Source: Caulobacter vibrioides
GTDB taxonomy: Bacteria > Pseudomonadota > Alphaproteobacteria > Caulobacterales > Caulobacteraceae
Direction: 5' to 3'
Assembly (NCBI GenBank): GCA_001449105.1
Contig: LNIY01000001.1
Location: 1-64,000 of the forward strand
Length of the DNA: 64,000 nucleotides
Part shown: one piece after another, positions 17,265-25,128 of the stretch
How positions within the stretch are numbered: position 1 is the stretch's first letter
Layout of the letters: every line of letters begins with the position of its first letter
Translations under genes and position numbers: made by a program
The notes under the pieces: model-generated
The model's database searches: none
The model's input: only the letters and a program-made list of their open reading frames with translations
Told to the model about the DNA's origin: nothing

Positions 17265-18145
17265 CCCATACGCGCGCCCCTCGAAGCGCCAGACAGGGAT
17301 GCCGAGCTTGCGGGCCTTCGATGAGGCTGATGTGGATGCGTGACCTGGGGAAGGCCAGGAGGCCGATGGGCAGGGCGGCCAGCAGGGCGTCGTTGCGGCG
17401 GAAGGGGGCGGCCTTGCGGTCGCGGTTCCAGTCGGGCTTGAAGGCGGTGTGGGTGACGCTGCGGGCCTGGGCCCAGCAGGCGGAGATGCGCTCAACGCCG
17501 GTGGACGCGCCGCCCTGCATCAGGACCATGTCCGGAAGTTTGGCCAGGATTTCGTCGAGGCCTCCCAGACGCGAGAATGGTCTCGTTGGTCGCCGCCGAG
17601 ACGACCGTCCCGCGCCAAATCAGGATCTGGGCCTAGTCTCGCGTTGGACGGCCAGGAGGTCGCGGCTGTCGATCATCGCCGCCGTCAGGGTCTGACGCCT
17701 GACCCGTGAGCCGACGCGCGGTAACCCGGCGCGTCCGTAAGACGCTCGAAGGAGTGAGAAGCCTCGTCGCGGAGGAACTCCAGGCCCTCGCGCTGTACCC
17801 GTTGCACGCGCCCTGGGCCAGCAGGCCTTCAATCGCCACCGCTGCGCCGCCCGGGCGCCGTCGCTGCGCCTGCTGGGCCATCTCGTTGTCGTCGAGGCGG
17901 CGCTGGACCCGCTCGGCGCCGCGATGGACGGGGGCGACGGCCGCCCAGCAGGCCGGCGTCCCGGGGCGCCAGGCGGGTCGCCGACCGAAACGACCATGCC
18001 CTCGAAGACGCCAGCCAAGCGACACCGCGCGCAACGGGCCATCGACGCCCCCGTCCTGGCCTCATCGCCAGGACCGCCACGGCCAAAGCGCGTCAACTCA
18101 CCTCGCCCTGGTCCGGCGGCGCAGGCGCCGTGGATGACCTCGAGC
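17265..18145 (-). pseudogene. Decayed inverted copy of the DUF2493 gene
   Basis: Read on the minus strand this region follows the intact DUF2493 gene (18438-19376) almost end to end. Best-preserved is the part coding GGASTGVERISACWAQARSV and PDWNRDRKAAPFRRNDALLA; the 5' half is recognisable at DNA level only. Frameshifts and stops break it into pieces, so no protein of normal length can be made. It starts right after the Toprim stop codon. Confidence 0.8.
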
Positions 18146-18437
18146 CCGCCGAAACGGGCTCGGGCGTCACGCCGCCCGAGCCCGCGCCGGGCCAAGCCGC
18201 GCCCACGGCCTTCGAGAGGGCGATCGGGTCGTCAGCCGACAGCGCCCCGCAACGGCGCGGGGCGGCTCTTTTCCGCCGCCGGGACGAGCCCGGCTTTGCA
18301 TCGCGAGGCAAAAGAGCCGCCCCGCGCCGTCCTCCGCTGCGCTCCGGCCGTCCCGGTGCGGAGCCCTGCCGGCCGACGCAGAGGATCGCCGCGAAGGCCG
18401 CGATGGGCGCGGCCTGGATCGTCCCAAGGAGGACGGC

Positions 18438-19376
18438 ATGTCCACCGACCCCGCTTTCGACCCGCTCGATCCCACCCACGACAGCTGCGCCACCGGCCGC
18501 TTGCTCGACGACCTGGCGCTCTTTGGCCGCGGTGTTCCTGGCGATGAACCCGATTCCAGGCCCGCCGCCGCGCCCGCCGAGCTCGGCGCCGCCGTCGCCG
18601 ACATCTTCGACGCCCTGATCGCGCCGCTCAGCGACACCTGCCTGGAGCCCCTGACCGCCGACCTGCTGTGGGCCGCAGTCAACCTCTTCCATCGCGCCGC
18701 CGAGCGCGTCCAGCGCCGCCTCGACGACAACGAGATGGCCCAGCAGGCCGAGCAACGCCGCCAGGACGGCTCGGAAGTGGCCTCGGTGGCCCTTGAACGC
18801 CTGCTGGCTCAAGGCGCGGTGCAACTGGCCCAGCGCGAGGGCCTGGAATTCCTCCGTGACGAGGCCGTCCATCACTTCGAGCGTCACACCGGCGCGCCGT
18901 GGCTGCCGCGCGCCGGCTCGCGGGCCAACCGTCAGACCCTGACGGCGGCGATGATCGACAGCCGCGACTTCCTGGCCGCCCAGCGACGCGCCGAGGCCCA
19001 GACCTTGATCCCCCCGGGCCCCAAGATCGCCATCACAGGCGGCGGCGACTATCTCGACCATGCCCGCGTCTGGTATGCCCTCGACAAGGCCTTGGCCAAA
19101 CATCCGGACATGGTCCTGATGCACGGCGGCACGCCCACCGGCGTCGAGCGCATCGCCGCCTGCTGGGCTCAGGCCCGCAGCGTCACCCACATCGCCTTCA
19201 AGCCCGACTGGAACCGCGACCGCAAGGCCGCCCCCTTCCGCCGCAACGACGCCCTGCTGGCCGCCCTGCCCATCGGCCTCCTGGCCTTCCCCGGCTCAGG
19301 CATCCACGCCAACCTCGTCGACAAGGCCCGCAAGCTCGGCATCCCCGTCTGGCGCTTCGAAGGGGGCGACGCCTAG
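18438..19376 (+). CDS. DUF2493 domain protein
   Basis: 312 aa. The C-terminal ~110 residues form the DUF2493 domain, a Rossmann-like fold (GPKIAITGGGDYLDHARVW, VLMHGGTPTGVERIAACWA, FKPDWNRDRKAAPFRRNDAL) related to SMF/DprA and nucleotide-binding families. The N-terminal two thirds are helical. Function is unknown; the gene is a regular member of these ICEs. ATG at 18438 with AAGGAGG upstream. It forms the intact arm of an imperfect palindrome. Confidence 0.82.
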   Translation: MSTDPAFDPLDPTHDSCATGRLLDDLALFGRGVPGDEPDSRPAAAPAELGAAVADIFDALIAPLSDTCLEPLTADLLWAAVNLFHRAAERVQRRLDDNEMAQQAEQRRQDGSEVASVALERLLAQGAVQLAQREGLEFLRDEAVHHFERHTGAPWLPRAGSRANRQTLTAAMIDSRDFLAAQRRAEAQTLIPPGPKIAITGGGDYLDHARVWYALDKALAKHPDMVLMHGGTPTGVERIAACWAQARSVTHIAFKPDWNRDRKAAPFRRNDALLAALPIGLLAFPGSGIHANLVDKARKLGIPVWRFEGGDA

Positions 19377-19481
19377 GCGCCGCCCCCGCGGGCTTGCCGC
19401 ATCGCCCGACGCGGTTTGGACATCACCCGGGATCACGCGCGCCTGGCCCCGCTCGCGAGGAGCGGGGCTGTCCCTGGGCGG

Positions 19482-19810
19482 TCAGGCGGCCGCCTTCTGC
19501 TTGGTGGGCCGGGTCCAGATCAAGTTCCAGCCCTCGCCGCGATCGTCGGCGTAGAGGTTGGCCTGGATCGGCCCGCTCGAGGCTCGGATCATCGATCTTG
19601 GCCAAAGAGCAGCCGCGACGCGCCGGGCTGGGCGCGGGCTTGCGCCACACCACGCCGATCTTCGCCCGTTCGGCGAACACCAGGTGGCCGGGCGAGTTTG
19701 CGCCGCTGCGGCCGGTCTCCGGGACGAAACGGACGATGCTAGGCCCCTCAAGCGCGGCGAGGCCGTCGACGAACGCCGCCGACCGCCTTGCAGCCGCCCA
19801 TGTGGGCCAT
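19482..19810 (-). pseudogene. Decayed inverted copy of the DUF736 gene
   Basis: On the minus strand the sequence starts MAHMGG and ends, in another frame, with a C-terminus identical to that of the intact protein from IQANLYADDRGEG through WTRPTKQKAAA. The middle is spread over three frames (shifts near 19745 and 19570). Net length is 329 bp against 333 bp in the intact gene. Confidence 0.82.
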
Positions 19811-20098
19811 TTCCATCCTCCGCCGCAGTTTCAAATCCACGGCCATTGCGGCCTCTCGAAGGGTCAGATCTGGCCGAAGGACGGCTTCGCCTCGACCGGC
19901 TGGGCGCAACCAGCCGCCGTCGGGCTTTCTTCCCCTGGTCTTCGCCCATTCCTCGCGAGGCAAGAAAGCCGCCTGCGGCGGTCCTCCGCTGTCGCTGCGG
20001 CTTGGCCAAGGCCAAGTGCGTCGCCGGTCGCCTCCGGCCGGTCGATCTCCATCGAGGCCGCGATGGTCGCGGGTTCGAGACAGCAACGGAGAACGAAA

Positions 20099-20431
20099 AT
20101 GGCCCACATTGGCAGCTTCAAGAAGGTCGGCACCGAGTTCGTCGGCGACATCGCCACCCTCGAAGTGGACCTTCGCAACGTCCGCTTCGTCCCGGAGACC
20201 GGCCGCAGCGGCGAAAACCCGCCTAGCCACCTGGTGTTCGCCGGACGCGCCGAAATCGGCGCGGTGTGGCTCAAGCCCGCGCCCAGCCCGGAGCGTCGCG
20301 ACTACTACTCGGTCAAGATCGATGATCCGAGCCTGCGCGAACCGATCCAGGCCAACCTCTACGCCGACGATCGCGGCGAGGGCTGGAACCTGATCTGGAC
20401 CCGGCCCACCAAGCAAAAGGCGGCCGCCTGA
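20099..20431 (+). CDS. DUF736 domain protein
   Basis: 110 aa, full length for DUF736: MAHIGSFKKVGTEFVGDI, a beta-rich body with an IGAVWLKPAP strand, and YYSVKIDDPS before the C-terminal LYADDRGEGWNLIW. Small beta protein found on plasmids and ICEs of alphaproteobacteria, of unknown biochemical role. The start has CGGAGA upstream. It is the intact arm of the second palindrome. Confidence 0.88.
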   Translation: MAHIGSFKKVGTEFVGDIATLEVDLRNVRFVPETGRSGENPPSHLVFAGRAEIGAVWLKPAPSPERRDYYSVKIDDPSLREPIQANLYADDRGEGWNLIWTRPTKQKAAA

Positions 20432-20588
20432 CCGCCCAGCGACAGCCCCGCTCCTCGCGAGCGGGGCCAAGCGCGCGTCGCTCCCCGGTGATGTCCAAAC
20501 CGCATCGGGCGATGCGGCAAGCCCGCGTTTCGAACGGAGAGAACCGGACTATGGTCGCCTGGGACGACTCGCCGCCAATAGGCTGTGC

Positions 20589-20849
20589 ATGACCAAGATC
20601 GACCGCCTTGGACCTGAACCGACCGAAGGCCTGACGGCCTACGACCAGGCACACCTGAAGACCTATCTGCGCCTGCTGGACGCGGCGGCGGCCGGCGCCG
20701 ACTGGCGCGAAGCGGCCAAGGTCGTCCTAGGCCTGGACGCATACGACCCCGACGCCCACGACATCCACGCTCGCCACCTGGCGCGCGCCGAATGGATGAC
20801 CGAGCAAGGCTATCGCCACCTCCTCGTCCAGGGCGCAGGCCAGCCGTAG
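20589..20849 (+). CDS. Small DUF2285-associated protein, 86 aa
   Basis: The core LTAYDQAHLKTYLRLLDAAAA and DWREAAKVVLGLD, ending in HLARAEWMTEQGYRHLL, is the pattern of a small protein that usually precedes the RovC/DUF2285-type regulator in these elements. Mostly alpha-helical; likely DNA-binding by association only. It stands alone between the DUF736 palindrome and the regulator gene. Confidence 0.65.
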   Translation: MTKIDRLGPEPTEGLTAYDQAHLKTYLRLLDAAAAGADWREAAKVVLGLDAYDPDAHDIHARHLARAEWMTEQGYRHLLVQGAGQP

Positions 20850-20856
20850 CCGGCGG

Positions 20857-20883
20857 GGGGTGATGTCGCCCAGACATCACCCC
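20857..20883. terminator. Perfect 10-bp hairpin after the 86-aa gene
   Basis: GGGGTGATGT (20857-20866), a 7-base loop and ACATCACCCC (20874-20883) form a perfect stem eight bases past the stop codon. There is no T-run, so it may be a Rho-dependent pause, mRNA-stabilising hairpin or operator rather than a classical terminator. Confidence 0.5.
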
Positions 20884-20967
20884 ATGCGCGCGCCCGGGCT
20901 TTGCCGCCCGCGGCGCCACGGGGATCGTCGCTGCGCCCTCCCCCGACGTCCCAGTGAAAGCTTCGCC

Positions 20968-21730
20968 ATGTCGCTTGATGCGTCCGACGCGCCCTCCTGG
21001 CGCAACGCCGCCGCCTACGACTATCTCGACGACCTGGCGCCGCCCGATCTGGCCTGGGAATGCCTGAGACGAAATCGGGCCTATCGCCAGGACGTCGCCG
21101 GCGCCGGCGCCCCGGTCGACAGCGCGCAGATCGACGTCGCCCGCCGCTGGGGGTTGCGATTTCCCCGTCGCGCCGTCGCTTACGGCTCTGGACGGGCCGG
21201 TTTACTGGCGTCCCGAGACCAGCTTTGCGACCGTCATCCTTGACCGTTCGCCCTTGGCGGCGGCCCCCGGCGCACTCAGCGTCGAAGGCTTGACGATCGC
21301 CCATCAGCGCCGCGACCTCGATGGCGCGGCGATCATTCTGCAGGCCCTCCACAGCGGTCTGCCAGCGGCGCTGATCGATCCAGCCGCGCCAACTGCCCCC
21401 CTCGCGGCCGTCGTGCCGCTCGACGCCGACACCCCCACGCGCCTGGCTGCAGTGCTGACGCTCTGGCGCGTGGTTCGAGGCGCGCCTGCGCCCGCCGCGC
21501 TCACCGCGCTACGACGCTCTCGCATCAAGCGAATGCTGCGCGCCGTCGACGCTCGTGACGCCGGCGCGAGCCATCGCGACCTGGCGCTCGTCCTGTTCGG
21601 CCCAGCGCGGGTGGAGGCCGAGCCCTGGAAGACCTCCGCCCTGCGCGACGTCGTTCATCGGCTGGCGCGGGACGGACTGGCGCTTGTCGAACACGGCTAC
21701 CGCGATCTCCTGAAACTCACCGGACCCTAG
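20968..21730 (+). pseudogene. DUF6499/RovC-like (DUF2285) regulator with a frameshift
   Basis: The first frame gives the DUF6499 'transcriptional regulator' N-terminus (WRNAAAYDYLDDLAPPDLAW, then ...RRWGLRFP). At about 21160, in a TTTCCCC run, the reading must shift by one base to continue as SLTALDGPVYWRPETSFATV and onward into the RovC-type DNA-binding C-terminus (VVPLDADTPTRLAAVLTLWR, VEAEPWKTSALRDVVHRLAR). Both halves are well preserved, so this is a recent mutation, a sequencing error or a programmed shift. Without correction the second half could only be made from an internal start near 21254. Confidence 0.75.
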
Positions 21731-21865
21731 CGCCCAGGCCGCCCGTCGGGGGGCGCGATTTTCGCGCTCAACCTTCGCCCTCCCCCCTCGCCGCGTCTGG
21801 CGACGAGCGTCCGTCAGCCCCGCCGCCGACCCTCGTCGCCACGCGGGAGCCGACGGAGTTCCGCT

Positions 21866-22144
21866 ATGACCCAAGTCGCCAACAGCGTGCCGCAGCGCTA
21901 TCTGCGCACCCAGGAGGCTGCTCGCTTCCTGGGCCTCTCCCACCGAACGCTCGAAAAGCACCGCACCCACGGAACCGGTCCGGGCTACCGCAAGCTCGGC
22001 GGCCGGGTGGTCTATGCGATCGACGACCTGACCGCCTGGGCCGATCGCGGCGCGCGCATTTCCACCTCGACGCCGGGACGCGATGCGATCCCCCCGGTCA
22101 GGCAGAGCGCTCAGCCGGCCGACGCCGACGAGTTCGGACGCTGA
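21866..22144 (+). CDS. Excisionase/AlpA-like helix-turn-helix protein
   Basis: 92 aa with a MerR-like winged helix of the HTH_17 type: RYLRTQEAARFLGLSHRTLE, then GPGYRKLGGRVVYAIDDLTAW. Such proteins act as recombination directionality factors or as regulators. It is located directly before repA, so it may control replication/partition genes or excision. The C-terminal 25 residues look disordered. Confidence 0.8.
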   Translation: MTQVANSVPQRYLRTQEAARFLGLSHRTLEKHRTHGTGPGYRKLGGRVVYAIDDLTAWADRGARISTSTPGRDAIPPVRQSAQPADADEFGR

Positions 22145-22153
22145 GGCGGGGCC

Positions 22154-23191
22154 ATGACAAAGCGGCCCCAGCTCGCCCCGCGCGAGCGCGAACATCTGCC
22201 CGCCTTCGTCGTCACCCGCGGCGACGCCCGCCCCCGAGATCAGCGCGACTTGATGGAGCGGCCGTTCTTTTCGCTGTCGAAGTCGCGCCGGATCGCGCCG
22301 ATCATCTACCGCGCCGCCGATGTCGAGGTGGAGGTGCACGGTCTGCCCGAACACGGCATGGCCACGATCTGGGACGCCGACGTGCTCATCTGGGCCGCCT
22401 CCCAGATCGTCGAGGCCCACGACGCTGGCCAGACGACCTCACGCCTGATGCGCTTCATGCCCTACCAGCTGCTCGGCGCGATCGGGCGGTCTACGGGTTC
22501 GACCGATTATCGCCTGCTGAAGGCCGCCCTGCGCCGTCTGCAGTCGACCGTGGTGGCCACGACCCTGCGCCAGGGCGAGCACTGGCGGCGGCGACAGTTC
22601 TCCTGGATCAACGAGTGGGCCGAGCTCACCAACGCCCGCGGCCGGGTCGAGGGGATGGAGTTCATCCTCTCCGACTGGTTCTATCGCGGCGTCGTCGATC
22701 GCTCGCTCGTCCTGTCGATCGATCCGGCCTACTTCAGGCTGACCGGCGGCATCGAGCGCTGGCTCTATCGGGTCGCGCGAAAGCACGCCGGCCGCCAGCC
22801 AGGCGGCTGGGTCTTCGAGATCGCCCATCTCCATGCCAAATCCGGCAGCCTGGCCCGCGTCTCGGACTTCGCCCTGGACCTGCGCCGCATCGCCGCGCGT
22901 CAGGCCCTCCCCGGCTATCGGCTGTTGATCGATCGCCAGACCGGGCGCGAGCGCCTGCGTATTCTGCCCGCCGTCACCACGATCAGCCTTCCGGCGCAGC
23001 CTGTGGACGGGGTCGGGACATCAGGCGCGGGCGGTCACGGGATATCGGGCGCGCGGCGATCGGGAGATCAGGCGCAACATTCCCAGCTAAACCTTTGGCA
23101 TGACGAGGAAATCCACTCGCGTAACCTAGACTCTAACCTTGAATCTAACTCTCAGGGCGCGCCCCTTGGCGAGTGGAGCCGGCGGCGATGA
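22154..23191 (+). CDS. repA: Replication initiator protein A (RepA/RPA family)
   Basis: 345 aa. Characteristic segments: DLMERPFFSLSKSRR, ATIWDADVLIWAASQI, LLKAALRRLQSTVVAT, MEFILSDWFYRGVVD and LYRVARKHAGRQPGGWVFEI. The family starts replication of broad-host-range plasmids and occurs in ICEs that replicate as circles after excision. The last ~70 residues are low in complexity and coincide with DNA repeats (23014-23152) that may be the origin. It overlaps parA by ATGA, so translation is coupled. Confidence 0.88.
   Translation: MTKRPQLAPREREHLPAFVVTRGDARPRDQRDLMERPFFSLSKSRRIAPIIYRAADVEVEVHGLPEHGMATIWDADVLIWAASQIVEAHDAGQTTSRLMRFMPYQLLGAIGRSTGSTDYRLLKAALRRLQSTVVATTLRQGEHWRRRQFSWINEWAELTNARGRVEGMEFILSDWFYRGVVDRSLVLSIDPAYFRLTGGIERWLYRVARKHAGRQPGGWVFEIAHLHAKSGSLARVSDFALDLRRIAARQALPGYRLLIDRQTGRERLRILPAVTTISLPAQPVDGVGTSGAGGHGISGARRSGDQAQHSQLNLWHDEEIHSRNLDSNLESNSQGAPLGEWSRRR
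23014..23076. repeat. Three iteron-like 15-bp repeats inside the 3' end of repA
   Basis: GGGACATCAGGCGCG (23014-23028), GGGATATCGGGCGCG (23039-23053) and GGGAGATCAGGCGCA (23062-23076) share GGGANATCRGGCGC. Spacing is 25 and 23 bp, near two helical turns, as for initiator-binding iterons. They lie in coding sequence for a Gly/Ser-rich RepA tail. Confidence 0.55.
23123..23152. repeat. 12-bp tandem repeat in an AT-rich patch at the end of repA
   Basis: AACCTAGACTCT, AACCTTGAATCT and a partial AACTCT follow each other without gap. The patch is clearly AT-richer than the surrounding DNA, codes NLDSNLESNS, and lies about 35 bp before the parA start. An unwinding element next to the iterons, or a binding site for the partition proteins, would fit. 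Confidence 0.5.
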
Positions 23192-23826
23192 TCGTGGCGC
23201 TCCTCAATCAGAAGGGCGGCGTCGGCAAGACGACGCTGGCCCTCCACTTGGCCGGCGCCTGGGCCAGCCAGGGTCGGCGCGTCCTCGTCATCGACGCCGA
23301 TCCGCAAGGCTCGGCGCTCGACTGGTCGGCCCAGCGCGCACATTGCGGCCTGCCGCGATTGTTCGGCGTCATGGGCCTGGCCCGCGAGACGCTGCATCGC
23401 GAGGCTCCAGAGCTTGCCCGCGACCACGATCATCTGGTCATCGATGGGCCGCCCAGGGTGGCCGGTTTGCTGCGCTCGGCGCTGCTGGCCAGCGACGTGG
23501 TGCTGATGCCCGCCCAGCCTTCGCCCTTCGACGGCTGGGCGTCGGAGGAAATGCTGCGGCTGCTAGGCGAGGCGCGCGTCTTCAAGCCGTCCCTCGTCAG
23601 CCGCTTCGTCCTCAATCGCGCCGCCGCGCGCACCCTGATCGCCGCGGACACCATCAGCGCCCTGGCCGCCGGCGAACCGCCGGCCCTGACCGCAACGGTC
23701 GGGCAGCGGGTGGTGTTCGCCGACGCCGCGCGTGGCGGACGGCTCGCCTTCGAACAGCCGCGCGGCGATCGCGCCGCTCGTGAAGTGCGGGCCCTGGCGA
23801 GGGAAGTCGAGGGCCTGACGCCGTGA
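23188..23826 (+). CDS. parA: ParA-type partition ATPase
   Basis: 212 aa, the short ParA form. Deviant Walker A QKGGVGKTT at residues 8-16, Walker A' DADPQGSALDW, Walker B-like LVIDGPPR. It would segregate the excised element or its replicative form. Start ATG at 23188 overlaps the repA stop, and its own stop overlaps the next gene's GTG, showing an operon repA-parA-RHH-DUF2840-traF-LT. Confidence 0.92.
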   Translation: MIVALLNQKGGVGKTTLALHLAGAWASQGRRVLVIDADPQGSALDWSAQRAHCGLPRLFGVMGLARETLHREAPELARDHDHLVIDGPPRVAGLLRSALLASDVVLMPAQPSPFDGWASEEMLRLLGEARVFKPSLVSRFVLNRAAARTLIAADTISALAAGEPPALTATVGQRVVFADAARGGRLAFEQPRGDRAAREVRALAREVEGLTP

Positions 23827-24098
23827 GCAAAGCACCTCGTCCCGGCGGCTTCGCCGCGCGGCCGTCCGCCCCCGAGGACTGGATCCGCCGCGCAGCCGAG
23901 CCGGAAGCCGCCCCCACCGCAACGCCCGCCGCCAGCGAGGCGGCCACGCCGTCGCGCTTCACCGCTCGACTGACTATCGACGTCACGCCCGCCCTGCGCG
24001 GCCGCATCAAGGTCATCGCCTTCCAGCGCGGCCAGACCGTCGCCGACATGGTCCGCGCCCTGCTCGAGACCACCTTCGGGGAGAGCGCCCAGCCATGA
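23823..24098 (+). CDS. Ribbon-helix-helix ParB-like small protein
   Basis: 91 aa. The N-terminal 45 residues are Ala/Pro-rich and disordered; the C-terminal part (RFTARLTIDVTPALRGRIKV, then GQTVADMVRALLE) reads as a ribbon-helix-helix DNA-binding domain. The GTG start overlaps the parA stop. Position and size fit the centromere-binding partner of a short ParA. Confidence 0.75.
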   Translation: MSKAPRPGGFAARPSAPEDWIRRAAEPEAAPTATPAASEAATPSRFTARLTIDVTPALRGRIKVIAFQRGQTVADMVRALLETTFGESAQP

Positions 24099-24562
24099 CC
24101 GACACGCTGACCCATGTCGAACTGCTGTGGCTGGAGGACCGCGTCGAACGCTGGATCCGCTTCGGCGCGCCCGCCCAGGAAGAGATCATCGACCGGCGCC
24201 GGCGCATCGTCGCCTTCGCGCCCGGGACGGTGTTCGCCTTCGTGCGCTGGGCGTCCAACGATCACGGCACGGTGGTCTCGCGCCTCGACATCCTGCGCGC
24301 CCAGCCTCCGGGCGCGGCGATCACCACCCTGCCCTATGTGCGTCCCGGCGCCGAAAGCCTGTTGCGCGTCTTTGGCTGGACGCGCACCCAGGTGGTGCTG
24401 CAGGTCATCAACGACGTCGAGCAGTTGGGCCTGGATCCGGCCGCCGTGGCCGACGACTACTGGCGACACGTCCACAACCGCGTCGTCGCCGGCCAGAGCC
24501 CGCGTCCCTACAGCCGATCTCGCCACGGCGCTTGGCTGCTGCGCCAAAGGCTAGCACCATGA
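24095..24562 (+). CDS. DUF2840 family protein
   Basis: 155 aa. The pattern LTHVELLWLEDRVERWIRFG, then FAFVRWASNDHGTVVSRLDI and QVVLQVINDVEQLGLDP is that of DUF2840, regularly found between parA and traF in alphaproteobacterial ICEs. Function unknown. Translationally coupled by ATGA overlaps on both sides. Confidence 0.82.
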   Translation: MTDTLTHVELLWLEDRVERWIRFGAPAQEEIIDRRRRIVAFAPGTVFAFVRWASNDHGTVVSRLDILRAQPPGAAITTLPYVRPGAESLLRVFGWTRTQVVLQVINDVEQLGLDPAAVADDYWRHVHNRVVAGQSPRPYSRSRHGAWLLRQRLAP

Positions 24563-25128
24563 CGCTCGCTCGCACCCCGGCGCGCATCCTGATCCTGGCC
24601 TTCGCGGCGACCGGCCTGGCCGCGCTGCTGGCCCATCCGAAACGTCCACGTCTGGTCTGGAACACGACCGCGAGCGTGCCGCTGGGGCTCTATATCCTCA
24701 CGCCCGGGGCGCGACCGCAGGTCGGCCAACTCGTCGCCGCCCAGCCCCCGCCGCGCCTGGCCCACGACCTGGCCGTGCGCGGCGTCCTGCCCCTGAGCGT
24801 GCCCCTGATCAAACCCGTCGCGGCCCTGCCCGGGCAGACCGTCTGCCGCGCCGGAGACGTCATCAGCATCGACGGGCGTTTCACCGCCAAGGCCCGTCTC
24901 CGCGATCGTCACGGCCGTCCGCTGCCGGTCTGGGCGGGCTGCCGCCGCTTGGGGCCGGAGGACTATCTGCTGCTGAACGCCGCGCGCGACGACAGCTATG
25001 ACGCTCGCTACTTCGGCGCCCTGCCCGTCACGAGCCTGCTGGGAACCGTCCGCCCGTTGTGGCTTCAGCCCGCGCCGGCGCCCGCCGCAGATCGCCCTCG
25101 CCCGGGTCATCGGCGAGGCGCGCCATGA
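24559..25128 (+). CDS. traF: TraF-like S26 signal peptidase
   Basis: 189 aa. An N-terminal membrane segment (ILILAFAATGLAALLA) precedes the catalytic Ser39 in NTTASVPLGLY and a Lys in PLIKPVAALPGQTVC. Family members mature the conjugative pilin (here TrbC), including cyclisation in RP4. ATGA overlaps link it to DUF2840 and to the transglycosylase gene. Confidence 0.85.
   Translation: MTLARTPARILILAFAATGLAALLAHPKRPRLVWNTTASVPLGLYILTPGARPQVGQLVAAQPPPRLAHDLAVRGVLPLSVPLIKPVAALPGQTVCRAGDVISIDGRFTAKARLRDRHGRPLPVWAGCRRLGPEDYLLLNAARDDSYDARYFGALPVTSLLGTVRPLWLQPAPAPAADRPRPGHRRGAP

Larger units (their letters stand above)
17265..19376. repeat. About 2.1-kb imperfect palindrome around DUF2493
   Basis: Left arm 17265-18272 (the decayed copy plus its leader) and right arm 18310-19376 (leader plus intact gene) are inverted repeats. 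The apex is a perfect 21-bp match: 18252-18272 (ending GGGGCGGCTCTTTT) against 18310-18330 (starting AAAAGAGCCGCCCC), with a 37-bp loop. Similarity then continues outward with increasing decay to the stop codon of the gene. It directly abuts a second, similar palindrome. Confidence 0.75.
19387..20527. repeat. About 1.1-kb imperfect palindrome around DUF736
   Basis: Outer ends pair closely: 19387 onward (CGCGGGCTTGCCGCATCGCC, then TTTGGACATCACC) against 20484-20527 in reverse. The arms contain a decayed inverted DUF736 copy (left) and the intact gene (right). The apex is GGCTTTCTT at 19923-19931 against AAGAAAGCC at 19962-19970. The apex sequence GCGAGGCAAGAAAGCCGCC resembles that of the DUF2493 palindrome. 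Confidence 0.75.

Noticed and set aside
23014..23152. Repeats at the end of repA as a CRISPR array
   Set aside because: Units are only 12-15 bp, degenerate, with spacers of about 8-10 bp or none, and lie inside a coding frame; this fits iterons, not CRISPR.
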